Source: Hybos culiciformis (lineage: Eukaryota > Arthropoda > Insecta > Diptera > Hybotidae). Taken from it: a stretch of 64,000 nucleotides of DNA. Made by a program: the position numbers and the translations under genes. The stretch covers positions 29,355,090 to 29,419,089 of the forward strand of contig OZ023274.1 in NCBI GenBank assembly GCA_964007475.1, written 5' to 3'. Of this stretch, positions 24,696 through 33,867 are shown piece after piece (the stretch's first letter is position 1; each line of letters begins with the position of its first letter). A model generated the notes under the pieces. That model was not told where the DNA came from. It was given only the letters and a program-made list of their open reading frames with translations, and searched no databases.

Positions 24696-25533
24696 CATGC
24701 TTGCCTAAAGTGGCCCAAAAGTTTTTAAAATGTGGCCCAAACGCAAATTATTATAATATTTAAATTTACGAATTTGTATTCATTTCAGTACTTTGGCTGC
24801 ACATAAATCTGTGAGTTGCACAAAATATGCAAAATATGCTGCATTAATTTTTGATTTATACAAGAGTTTGAAAATAGATTTCAAGATTTTCGAAAAAATG
24901 AAAAGTATTTCAACATATTTTCTACCCCATTTTCCCTAGAAATAAATAAATTACCTTCAAATCTTCAAATGAAACGCATGCAAAGTGACATTCAACTGAA
25001 GGAAAATTTTGGAAGTTTTTCTTTACTGGAGTTTTATAAAGATTACCTACCCCGCGATAAATACCCTAATTTTCACAATCATGCTTTATTAATGTCTTCA
25101 GCTTTTGGCAGTACCTATATTTGTAAACAATTATTTGCAAAAATAAAGCATACAAACAACAAAAATAGGACAAAGATCAAGGACAAACATCTTGAAAATA
25201 AATGAAGAACTGCAACCTCGTCTTTTGAACCCAGTATCGATTTACTTTTGAAAATTTGAAAATTCATCCATCTCATTAATTTGAATTTTTTACATCTTTT
25301 TTTTACATCCAAACTAAATGAAACGAAACATTTACAAATTTAAAATATATATGTACCTAACATATCTAATTGAAATCAAAAAATTAATAATAAAAAAAAG
25401 TTAATTTATTTTAATAGAACTACATCGAGTTAATTTTTATTTCAATTTGTTGAAAAAATTTTGTGTCTGTGGCCCAGCAAATTTTTTTTCTTTCCAATGT
25501 GGCCCTCAAACGGTAATAGTTTAGACACCCATG
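24696..25533 (+). mobile_element. hAT deletion derivative, copy B
   Basis: Same family as 23029-23878 in opposite orientation, starting CATGCTTGCCTAAAG and ending TTTAGACACCCATG. An exact 8-bp duplication TATTAAAT lies at 24688-24695 and 25534-25541. It differs from copy A by scattered substitutions and small indels. The different TSD shows it is an independent insertion, not an assembly duplicate. Confidence 0.92.
24800..25262 (+). pseudogene. C-terminal hAT transposase remnant, broken copy
   Basis: The reading frame matches the remnant in copy A. A small insertion near 24865 shifts it. At 25203-25205, TTA (Leu) of copy A is TGA here, so LENKLRTA ends at LENK. The downstream FEPSIDLLLKI codons are still legible after the stop. 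Clearly non-functional. Confidence 0.8.
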
Positions 25534-25604
25534 TATTAAATAGAAAATATAAATTCGGTATCTATTAAAACATTATACATTTGTTTAAGTAATTTATACA
25601 AGAG

Positions 25605-26174
25605 TGTAATTGTTTTTATAAATTAAAATAAAATAAATATCAAACTAAATGATAATCTTCATTTTATAAAATATATTTCAATTTATTACTTAATTTATAA
25701 ATTTTTATATCGAATTTATTCTTAGACTTATTATTAAGTTTTATATCTGTGGAATTTATTAATGTGATCAGTAAAATCGTATAAATGGAATTGATTTTTC
25801 CAAAATTATTAATTTTATCCTATTTTTTTACTGTAAAAAAAATAAATAAAAAGTAACAAAATTTATGAATTTTATATTTTTTATTTATCAATATTACACA
25901 TAAAAAATGTTGTATGAAAATAATAAAAAATATAATTATTTTTATAAATTTTCTTGTTTATTTTGTAAAAAAAATATCAAACTAAATGATAATCTTCATT
26001 TTATAAAATATATTTCAATTTTTTATTTAATTTATAAATTTTTATATCGAATTTATTCTTAGACTTATTATTAGGTTTTATATCTGAGCGATTTATAACA
26101 TTTATATGCAAAATCGTATAAATCAAATTGATTTTTTTAAAATTATTAATTTTACCCTATTTTTTTTAACCGTG
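25605..26174. repeat. Two tandem copies of the CACGG element's terminal region
   Basis: The block TATCAAACTAAATGATAATC..TTCATTTTATAAAATATATTTC..CGAATTTATTCTTAGACTTATTATTA..TTAATTTTA(T)CCTATTTTTTT appears at about 25637-25850 and again at 25976-26174. Only the second copy reaches the TIR. It is a terminal duplication of the CACGG element, or an internal partial copy. Confidence 0.75.
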
Positions 26175-26300
26175 CACGAACTAAGAAATAATCCTTCTCG
26201 TAAAGATTTATTAAAAATAAAAGTTAGCGATTTAGCTATGGAATCAACCAAATTTTTAGTTAGGATAAATAGTGATAAATAAGGATATTAAGTATAAGTA
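26175..26300 (-). pseudogene. Upstream continuation of the split LINE RT relic
   Basis: Minus-strand translation gives LFILTKNLVDSIAKSLTFIF followed by NKSLREGLFLSS. This is the counterpart of MLRHCSSSFSFPLSMIFNIS and LSSGYFPVIWK in the relic at 60847-61125. It joins in frame to WKSSIISLIYKSG at 22510-22560 once the CACGG element is removed. Further upstream the coding signal fades by about 26420. Confidence 0.75.
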
Positions 26301-26879
26301 ATAAGAATTTTAAATTTGACAAAGTAGATTTTCTTTTTAAGATTAACCATATAGATTTAATATAATATCAAACCTTAACGAAGTATCTAAGCATACTTTA
26401 GGAAAGCCTTTTTGTTCCAATTTAAACCTTAAAATGGGGAAAAGGAAGTGAGATTCACCCCTGCAAGCGTTTATTTTGTTTCAATTTTTTTTTATATAAC
26501 ATATATTTTATAATCTTCTATATTATGTAAATATAAAAATTAGAATCCGTTTATGTATGTAACTTACAAATTTCTGGACCAATAAAACAATTTGGACGAA
26601 ACTGTTACCATTAGAAAGATTCTTTTGCGTAGATGTAAGCTTTTGATTAAATACTTTCGGCGCTGGAATCGACTAGTAAAAATTTATAGCTCGCTGGCCT
26701 TTTTTAGTTCTTTGTTGTATCGTAGTTGTTTAACATTTTTATACAAAACACTGGCATTCGCAAATTTTTACCTTTTTTTTGTCAAAATTATAATTCTTTA
26801 CATTGCATTCATCAACTGTATAATTCTTTCAAATTATTAGAAACATTTTGGGTTTTTTAAATATTTTGTTCATATGGTT

Positions 26880-27040
26880 CGTAGGACCAATAGCATCCAC
26901 CAGGAAAGTATTTTCAAACCTTATCAAAAGAATTTAAAAATTAACATACATTTCAGATATGGGAATCGAACCCACGACCGAACAGGCCTTAGCATAATAG
27001 CAATACCACTACATTATGACGGCCGACCTCAACAGACCTA
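26880..27040 (-). mobile_element. tRNA-derived SINE head
   Basis: On the minus strand the sequence reads GGCCGTCATAATGTAGTGGT (an A-box-like region) and then GGTCGTGGGTTCGATTCCCA, containing a perfect B box GGTTCGATTCC at 26962-26972. The anticodon and acceptor arms do not fold as a complete tRNA, and there is unrelated AT-rich sequence downstream (GGTGGATGCTATTGG near 26890). A tRNA-related SINE fragment is the best reading, not a functional tRNA. Confidence 0.7.
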
Positions 27041-27840
27041 TTAACAAACCACTTTCAATTTCTAATAAATAATTACTATTCTTGGTTATTCGGCTAAATA
27101 CATATATATATTTTTCAATATTGCTTTTCAATAAAGCCATTTCCAATCAAATAAATAAAATAGGTTTTTATCATTAAAATATTGAATAATTTTGAAAAAT
27201 ATTTATTGGACTAAACAAAAACTAAAAACAAATTATTGAATGATTATGAAAGTTATTATTATTACCATTTTTTCTAAGTCCAGGTATATAAATAATAATT
27301 TTTGGATATACCTATCGAAAAAAAATAAATGTATTAATAGAAAGCGATTTATTATCCTTGGGACGAAAAATTTCAAATGAATTATTATTGAAAAAAAAAA
27401 AATTATTTTTTTTTTATAAATGAAAAGATATGCCATCATGAAAATTTCGTTATTTTGACAAACAAAAAACATGAACGAAAAGAAAAAAAAAATTACTAAA
27501 CTTAAAATAACCAGAGAGGACAAAGAGGCGTCTCATTTATCAAATTTCCAACTTAACTAACCATAACCATCTCTCCAAAAATAATAAACTTTAATGGATT
27601 TTTTTTTGTTGGGTATACTTTTTTTTTCATATTTGAATGCATATTCATTTTTTTTTATTTTGGATTCTATGTGGGCTGTTGCTGGTCACTTCAGATGTAC
27701 AACAACAACAACAACAGTCTAGAGTAATTTCACAAAAAATAAAATCTAATTTTTATTTTCATCACTTATGCTCTTTTGAATGCTATGATTTTAACAACAA
27801 AAAAAAATTTTATTTTTTGTCTTTTATTTTTCACAATAAT
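27041..27840. other. AT-rich non-coding DNA, nothing recognised
   Basis: No supported gene. A CAA-repeat (CAACAACAACAACAACAG near 27700) is the only notable string. Confidence 0.6.
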
Positions 27841-28276
27841 ACCTTGTTCGCATTTAAATTTAAATTCCACTTATATTCCGGAAAACAAATTGCCGTTCGC
27901 ATTACAAAATTTGATGAAAACTGGAATTTGATGATGTATAAAAAAAATTGAGAAAGAGAAAAAGTTTTTGTTGTTGAAAATTTTGACTTTTTATTTCGCT
28001 TTTTATCAATTTTATTTTGTTTTTTTTTCATTTTGACTCGAATTTTACAAAAAAAAATATTGCCAACTATAACAAAATTTCAAAAAGTGAGTGAAAGCAA
28101 CTTAAAAAGGAATATTTTTTTAGAAATGTAGAATTCTACCCCTGACAAACTAGAATATGAAAGTGGAGTATACTAATTCCGGAATATATTTTTATATGAA
28201 AAATCCAGTTCATGTTCCTGAAATATTCCGGAAAACAGCATATTCGACAAATATTCTCCTAATGCGAACACCATAT
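27841..28276 (+). mobile_element. TTCGCATT-ended MITE, copy 1
   Basis: It starts ACCTTGTTCGCATTTAAATT and ends CTCCTAATGCGAACACCATAT. Internal landmarks are CTTATATTCCGG, GCCGTTCGCATTAC, GTAGAATTCTACCCCTGAC and ATATTCCGGAAAACAGCATA. The same order is found at 63118-63530, and in reverse, split, at 30285-30573 plus 31913-32005. There is no coding capacity; frames through it are chance. Confidence 0.8.
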
Positions 28277-28834
28277 AATTATAAAGTGTTAGTTAGACAG
28301 AAATCCCTTTAAGCTAATGACCGCTACTCTATTCATTAACTTTTAGTGCAGTTTTTTTTTTTTTTTAATTTTTGTAAAAACAACAGAAAAGAAATTTATG
28401 GCGTAAAAAAATTTTTTTTTATATATTTTTCCGAGGAACATTTCGTTTTTGTTTTTGTTGTTCTTTATTTTACAATAAGTATTACTCATATTGTAGTATC
28501 TTATAGTTCAAAATAGTAGAGAGTTTAGAAATAAAGAAAAATTACAAAATCCTTTTTTGAAGTAGGTACCCATATGGTGTTTAAAGCGAAATTAGTTGTT
28601 TTTCAATACTCTTCAGTTGCGGTTGGAAGACTATATCCTTGTAGTACAATACTATTACTGCACCTTTATACATACTTTTAAATATTATTCCAAATACAGA
28701 TTTAATGTGTCAAGGTCTTTTGGACATAAATATTTGTAAATTATAACTATATGTTCAATCGCAATTTAAAAGCTCTCAATTCTTTTGCCCTCAAATATGA
28801 ATGGTCCTAAAAATATCCTTTTGTATACTATCAA

Positions 28835-28868
<34 letters not shown>

Positions 28869-29827
28869 TTTCGAAATCATTAAAAAGTATTTAAATAATA
28901 CAAAAAAATTAATATACATACATATACATTTTTATACATATGTATAATTAAAAAAAATATATATAATTCTCAAAGGACAATAAATTTCCAATCGCGTTGA
29001 AATGGAAAACAGAGAGAAAATAAAAACCCAAAAATTATCATAATTTAATCGTTTTGTGTGTAATTAGCGCGCCTCGTTTAATATGCGACAGACAGAATTA
29101 TTGCCCATTTCACTATGTTTAAAATAAATAATAAATAATTAACATGAAAACATGTACATACTCATGGTACTATTTATGCATAAAATAAAATTAAATAAAA
29201 AAAAAAAAATTAAATAATAAAAAAAAACTTTTAAACATTTTCCATCATATAAACATTTTCCATATTTATTCATAACATACATATGTATATGTATATAATA
29301 AAAGATATAATTCCCTTTGGCTTTCCAATTCTGGTCCACCATTTATCTGTCAAAATTAACAAAATTATTATTAAAATTTTATTTTCTATTAAAAAATTTT
29401 ATATTATATATGTATACGTATGTATATTATGTAAAATAAATATTATTATTTGAGCACGCAATTAAAAAACACAAAAAAAAATTTTTTTTAACTATTATTT
29501 TCTGATGATGATGATAAAATTATATATATACGTGGAATTTTGAATTAGGGCTGAAAATGTAATTTTGATACATTCATCATATTAAGGAAATTCAGACCAA
29601 CATTAAAAATAAATAAATTTCATAGTCAAATGGGTTTTAATTTTATGGTAAATTTTTAAGAAAATGCCAAATTTTTCAGTTATATACAAAAATATAGAAC
29701 AATACCAATTTTCCAATTTTCAACATTTTGATTTAAGATACTCAACCAGAAGCTAAACATATTTTTTTATAGGTTTTTTCTATACCATTGTACCAATATC
29801 ATTTAATCATATTGTCATATAACATAT
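28277..29827. other. AT-rich non-coding DNA, nothing recognised
   Basis: Long poly(T)/(TA) runs near 28835-28870, otherwise no supported feature. Confidence 0.6.
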
Positions 29828-30284
29828 GGGTAGTTCCACGGAAACTGGCGGAAAACTAAATAAAAATTGAAAAACAAAATATTTTTGAGACTTAAGTCAG
29901 TATTTGTGAGATGCTTCAGATAATTTCGAACTTATTCTTAAAGGGAACACCGCATTTTTCCAATTTTTCGTAAGCAAACTGACCACGGGAATGACACCAC
30001 GGTAATGACCAAAAAAAACAGTTTTTACGTAATTTATTATAAAAAATTCGAAATAATTAAAATTTTTAATTAATTAAATATAAGAAAAAAACAGAGAAAT
30101 CTAAATAAAATTGATTAAAACTTATTTTTTATTATTTCAATTAAAAAAACACTTACCACGGTAATGACAAAATAGTTGTGACTTATAGAAAATTTTTAAA
30201 TAAATGTTCACAACTCGTTTATTTTACTCGATTTAAATATCACAACTAACTATATCAAGAGGTAATTTATTTACTTAATATGGT

Positions 30285-30573
30285 GTTCGAATTAGGAGAA
30301 TATTTGTGGAATATGTTTTCCGGAATATTTTAGGAAAATGAACTGGCGTTTTCATATAAAAATAAATTCCGGAATTAGTATACTCCACTTTCATATGCTA
30401 GTTTGTCAGGGGTAGAATTCTACATTTCTAAAAAAATATTCCTTTTTAAGTTGCTTTCACTCACTTTTTGAAATTTTGTTATAGTTGGCAATATTTTTTT
30501 TTTCAAAATGAAAAAAAAAAACAAAATGAAATTGAGAAAAAACGAAATAGAAAGTCAAAATTTTCAGCAACAA
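30285..30573 (-). mobile_element. TTCGCATT-ended MITE, copy 2, right-hand part (split)
   Basis: Reverse orientation of the family, beginning ATGGTGTTCGAATTAGGAGA. It then carries GTCAGGGGTAGAATTCTAC and TTTTGAAATTTTGTTATAG and stops at TTTTCAGCAACAA where the hairpin-headed element begins. The remaining part resumes at 31913. Confidence 0.82.
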
Positions 30574-30766
30574 TAGTAGATTACAATACATGGTATGAAA
30601 ATTTGTTATTCTTGCGAGTTGTGTATACACACAAACACATAGACACGAGTCATATTTATATGACGAGACTGAAGGTCGACTGATATAATATTGACGAGTG
30701 TCTATGTGTTTGTGTGTATACACAACGAGCTGTATAACAAATTTGATTACCATGTATTGTATACTG
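30574..30766. repeat. Head hairpin of copy 1
   Basis: Arm 1 holds GTTGTGTATACACACAAACA then CATAGACACGAG. Arm 2 holds the complement, GTGTCTATGTGTTTGTGTG then TATACACAACGAG. The outer arm pairs TACAATACATGGTA with TACCATGTATTGTA. The central stem-loop is imperfect in this copy. Confidence 0.92.
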
Positions 30767-31912
30767 CTTTAATGTGCATGGGAGAGGGAGTTGAAAACAA
30801 TACATTTACAATGAAAAAAATAAACAAAAAAGTTCAAAATGAAGCAAGGAAATAAAATTTAATTAATACGGAAGTAAATTTATTTCTCGAAATGATTTCA
30901 AACCGGATGATTTAAGATCATAAAAAAAATTAGTAATTTTTCCAAAAAAAATTATTCATTTTCTTTTTTGCAAAAAAAAAAATCGAATAATTTTTTTTTA
31001 GAAAAATTACTAATTTTTTTTTTTATTATTTTAGGAACTAATGGTCTTCTTAAATTTTATTTAATTTTATTTTTAATTATTAAAAAAAATAATAATAATT
31101 TTATAATTATTTTTTTTTATAATTAAAAATAAAATCAAATAATAATTATATAATTATAATTTATATTTACAATAAATAATCTCCTTGTTGCTGCCATTTT
31201 CCTCGTTTGTTGATAAAAGAAAAAAAAATTCTTACTTGACATTTGACAATTGACAGCAAACTTTATAATGACAACAAAGATATTTTCAGGGTTACCATTG
31301 TTCTATTTTTATTCATTTTGTTTTTTTGAATAAAAATAAGTGCAATTTTTGAAGTGTGGTTTAAATTTTTGTACTAAAATCCAACCACACTCGTTTAAAA
31401 ATTTAGTAGTAGAGGTTCGAAGATCCTTTAAAAATAGTAGATTGAAACACATGTTAAGAAAATTCATCGACTGATCGACTGGCCGCTTTTTAGAAAAAAA
31501 AAAAAAATAGCCGCGTATTTTTTTATTGGTTCTTTTTCTTTTTTTTTGGTCAGAGGGAAAATATAGATTAGCTCAGAGGGAAAATATAGATTTTTAGCAT
31601 TCTAAACTAAGCTTTGTTTGACAATGATATGATGCATGTGAGAGGTATTCATTTGCAATTTTTTTTTTTTTTTGGTTTTGTCTGTGTTGAAATAATTTGA
31701 GTGTGAGTGATATTATTTTTGTTTATAGTATTACGCAGTTCAAAATGAAGAATGTAAATACAATATAGAGCAATGAAAATACAATTTACATCACAGGGAA
31801 ATGTAAATACAATTTACATTCCTCTATAATTGCATGTGTATTGATGCATGTAATGGACCATTTACCGAGCTAAATTTGCGAATGTGAATACAACTTACCG
31901 AAGCCATGCGCA
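30574..31912 (+). mobile_element. Hairpin-headed mobile element, copy 1 (complete)
   Basis: The 1.34-kb unit starts TAGTAGATTACAATAC and ends ACCGAAGCCATGCGCATT. It interrupts a MITE whose uninterrupted form is seen at 27841 and 63118. The 5' end is a large inverted repeat (30574-30766, arms about 95 bases with an inner stem GACT-GAA-GGTC). A second inverted pair joins TTTAATGTGCATGGG (just after the hairpin) to CCATGCGCATTAAA (3' end). No reading frame longer than chance was seen. A second head-like string, TAGTAGATTGAAACAC, lies at 31435. A full relative is at 41214 and a short one at 40680. The class is not recognised. Confidence 0.85.
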
Positions 31913-32005
31913 TTAAAAACTTTTAGTCTTTCTCAATGTTTTTTTTTACATTATCAAATTCGAGTTCTCATCAAATTTTGTATAGCGAACGGACGAAATT
32001 GCCAG
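31913..32005 (-). mobile_element. TTCGCATT-ended MITE, copy 2, resumed part
   Basis: AAACTTTTAGTCTTTCTCAA continues through ATCAAATTCGAGTTCTCATC and AAATTTTGTATAGCGAACGG. This is the reverse complement of the 27890-27965 region of copy 1. It abuts the 3' end of the hairpin-headed element with no base lost. Confidence 0.8.
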
Positions 32006-32516
32006 TACAGTGATAAAAAAAAAACAAGGCATACAATTTTTAATTTTGTATTGTTAAAGTAAAAAAAAATATAGTCAACTATCTTCTCAACTGTCTTGAT
32101 TTAAATCCTGCTAGTAGCGAAGATAGTAAATTGACAATTAATAAAGTAATAAAATTTCACCAATACATTCAACTACTATCTTCCCGTCTAACCTGGGGGT
32201 CACATATGTTTTTTTTTTAATAATTAAATTTGTGAGTATTTATTGAACATTAAAATAACGAATTTTAGTTTTGAATACGAACACATTACTTAGTAACAGC
32301 CACGGGGAATGACAAAATCAGTCTTTAAGCTGAAACTTTTGCTAATGACTCTAAATGGTAATAATTAATTTAATTTATCCTCAAGATTAAAAATTATTAA
32401 TATTTATACTGTTTGCCCAAAAAAGTGTGGTAACATCGAATGGGCCAGTTTCCGTGGAACTACTCATATATACTATGTACATATACATACTGAAAAAACA
32501 GATGGCTGCGGCACTG

Positions 32517-33110
32517 CAGTGCCGGATAGCCCATATGGACAATTTGAGCAGTTGCCCAAGGCCCACCAAATGATTATACTTCTACATTCTACTAAAATTA
32601 TTTCTAATAAAAAATTATATATTTCACATCTAATACCCTTTCTCTACTGGCAATACAAAGACGTCTCAAATCAGTCTTTTGAAAAAGTTGTACACACTGC
32701 CAAAAGCACTTCCTTTGCACTTACTTTTGCCAGAAAAAAACAAATTTTCATTGCTTAGGAATTTATTGTTCTGTTTCTTTTTTGACAAAAATAAGTGTAA
32801 CCATCATGAAATAATTAGTTTAAGGCAGAAAAACAACAAAAAATAATAATCTACAAACTGCAAAGCGACAAAGTATGTACTTAGAAGAGTCTTTCTTTCG
32901 GTTCTTGTGTTTTTTTTATATGGCGAAAGACGAAAGATAGCTGAAAGAAAGACATCTTTTGCAAGAATCGATATTAATACTGCCAGTGCTATAACACATT
33001 TTATGTCAATGGATTTGCGTTTAATCAGTATATTTCCATTTACATTTTTAAAAAAAGGCCCTTTTAGACCCTTTTGCCCAGGGGCCCAGTGAACGCTCTA
33101 TCCGGCACTG
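32517..33110. mobile_element. hAT-like MITE with CAGTGCCGGATAG ends
   Basis: CAGTGCCGGATAG (32517) and CTATCCGGCACTG (ending 33110) are perfect inverted repeats, and CAGTGCC-type termini are common in hAT elements. TGCGGCAC (32507-32514) and TGCGGCAG (33111-33118) look like an 8-bp duplication, though two bases (TG) lie between the left one and the TIR. Internal strings CCCAAGGCCCACC and CCCAGGGGCCCAG sit near the ends. It has no meaningful coding sequence and is inserted at the start of the 33111-33390 repeat. Confidence 0.75.
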
Positions 33111-33390
33111 TGCGGCAGCTATATATTCTGGATATTTTTTGCTATCAATATGGTTCAAATCGAATTAGTGAACGACGTTAGCAAAATTTGTTATTTGTCA
33201 TAGCAAGGAAAAATAGATAATAGTCTTACATTTTAATATATCTGTTCATATGATTATACCAAAATTTGTCAAAAAAATTTCAGAAAAACTTATCAATATG
33301 ATTATGAATAAATTGTAAAAAAGAATTTTTGTTATTTATTTTTTGGTACAAAAAACAATAAAACTTATAATTTTCGAGTATGAATTTTGC
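33111..33390. repeat. Diverged dispersed repeat, partner of 4365-4620
   Basis: Carries GGTTCAAATCGAATTAGTGA and TATTTGTCATAGCAAGGAAA, the counterparts of the 4.4-kb copy. Its head is interrupted by the hAT-like MITE. Confidence 0.45.
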
Positions 33391-33425
33391 TACAATTTAT
33401 ATATATTTTTGAACTAGTTATTAAG

Positions 33426-33468
33426 TCGTTGCCGACGGATTTCACCTTGTCGAGGTGATGAGGCTTAA
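33426..33468 (+). mobile_element. 5' tip of the I/LOA-like LINE, cut off by the Harbinger insertion
   Basis: A GC-rich segment, CGTTGCCGACGGATTTCACC then TTGTCGAGGTGATGAGGC, ends in TTAA. TTAA recurs at 37141, where equally GC-rich LINE sequence (GTTAATTCGACGAAGACGAC) continues. Read together they form one LINE 5' region split at TTAA. Confidence 0.6.
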
Positions 33469-33816
33469 AGCTATGGTTTCCTAGGAAAACGGTGCCGTTA
33501 TATAGCGGCCGTAATATAGCGGTGAGTGACGTAGAAAAAACGTTGTCTATATAATTTATATAAAATGGTTTCCTAGAGAGCGTTGGTGATGAACGTAACG
33601 TAATATAGCGGTGCCGTTATTTCATGTCGGCCGTAAAGCTATGGTTTCCTAGGAAAACGGTGCCGTAATATAGCGGCCGTAATATAGCGGTGGGTGACGT
33701 AGAAAAAACGTTGGCTATATAATTTATATATAATGGTTTCCTAGAGAGCGTTGGTGATTAACGTAACGTAATATAGCGGTGCCGTTATTTCATGTCGGCC
33801 GTAAAATTACGTTGAT
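33469..33816. repeat. Tandem duplication of the Harbinger left terminal region
   Basis: Two roughly 174-bp units each run from AGCTATGGTTTCCTAGG through GTTTCCTAGAGAGCGTTGG to CATGTCGGCCGTAA. They differ at a few bases (GTGAGTG/GTGGGTG, TTGTCT/TTGGCT, GATGAA/GATTAA). Confidence 0.9.
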
Positions 33817-33867
33817 AATATTCCTACAACGTTTTTTTACGGTGACGGTGAGTTTAAAAAAAAAAAA

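Larger units (their letters stand above)
22567..26174. mobile_element. CACGG-ended TIR element, probably CACTA/CMC-like, host to nested insertions
   Basis: Left end CACGGTTAAAAAAAA and right end TTTTTTTTAACCGTG are inverted repeats. The flanking dinucleotide is CA on both sides. Removing the element and one CA rejoins the interrupted RT reading frame as FLSS-WKSSII, matching YFPVIWKEAFI in the other LINE relic. That independently supports a 2-bp duplication and these exact ends. A terminal CAC and 2-bp TSD fit the CACTA/Mirage group, but no transposase is present, so the class is inferred. The bulk of the 3.6 kb is later insertions. Confidence 0.65.
29828..32461. mobile_element. TIR element with 20-bp inverted ends GTAGTTCCACGGAAACTGGC, containing nested insertions
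   Basis: GTAGTTCCACGGAAACTGGC near 29828 and its exact reverse complement near 32442-32461 face each other. Internal motifs ACCACGGTAATGAC recur near both ends (29970-30020, 30155-30170, and CCACGGGGAATGACAAAATC near 32300). CATAT lies just outside both ends but a clean target duplication is not resolved. No transposase was found. The middle is occupied by a reversed MITE copy and the hairpin-headed element. Confidence 0.7.

Noticed and set aside
26955..27035. Functional tRNA gene on the minus strand
   Set aside because: The B box is perfect, but acceptor and anticodon arms do not pair into a full cloverleaf and the sequence runs on into a repeat-like body, so it is a SINE head.
30574..31912. 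Helitron or hammerhead-ribozyme retrozyme identity for the hairpin-headed element
   Set aside because: There is no 5' TC or 3' CTRR end with a preceding hairpin, and no CTGANGA plus GAAA hammerhead core could be found in any copy. The tandem, hairpin-bearing layout alone is not enough.
32519..32758. 79-codon open frame within the CAGTGCCGG MITE
   Set aside because: It starts in the TIR itself and has no recognisable domain; chance frame in a non-autonomous element.
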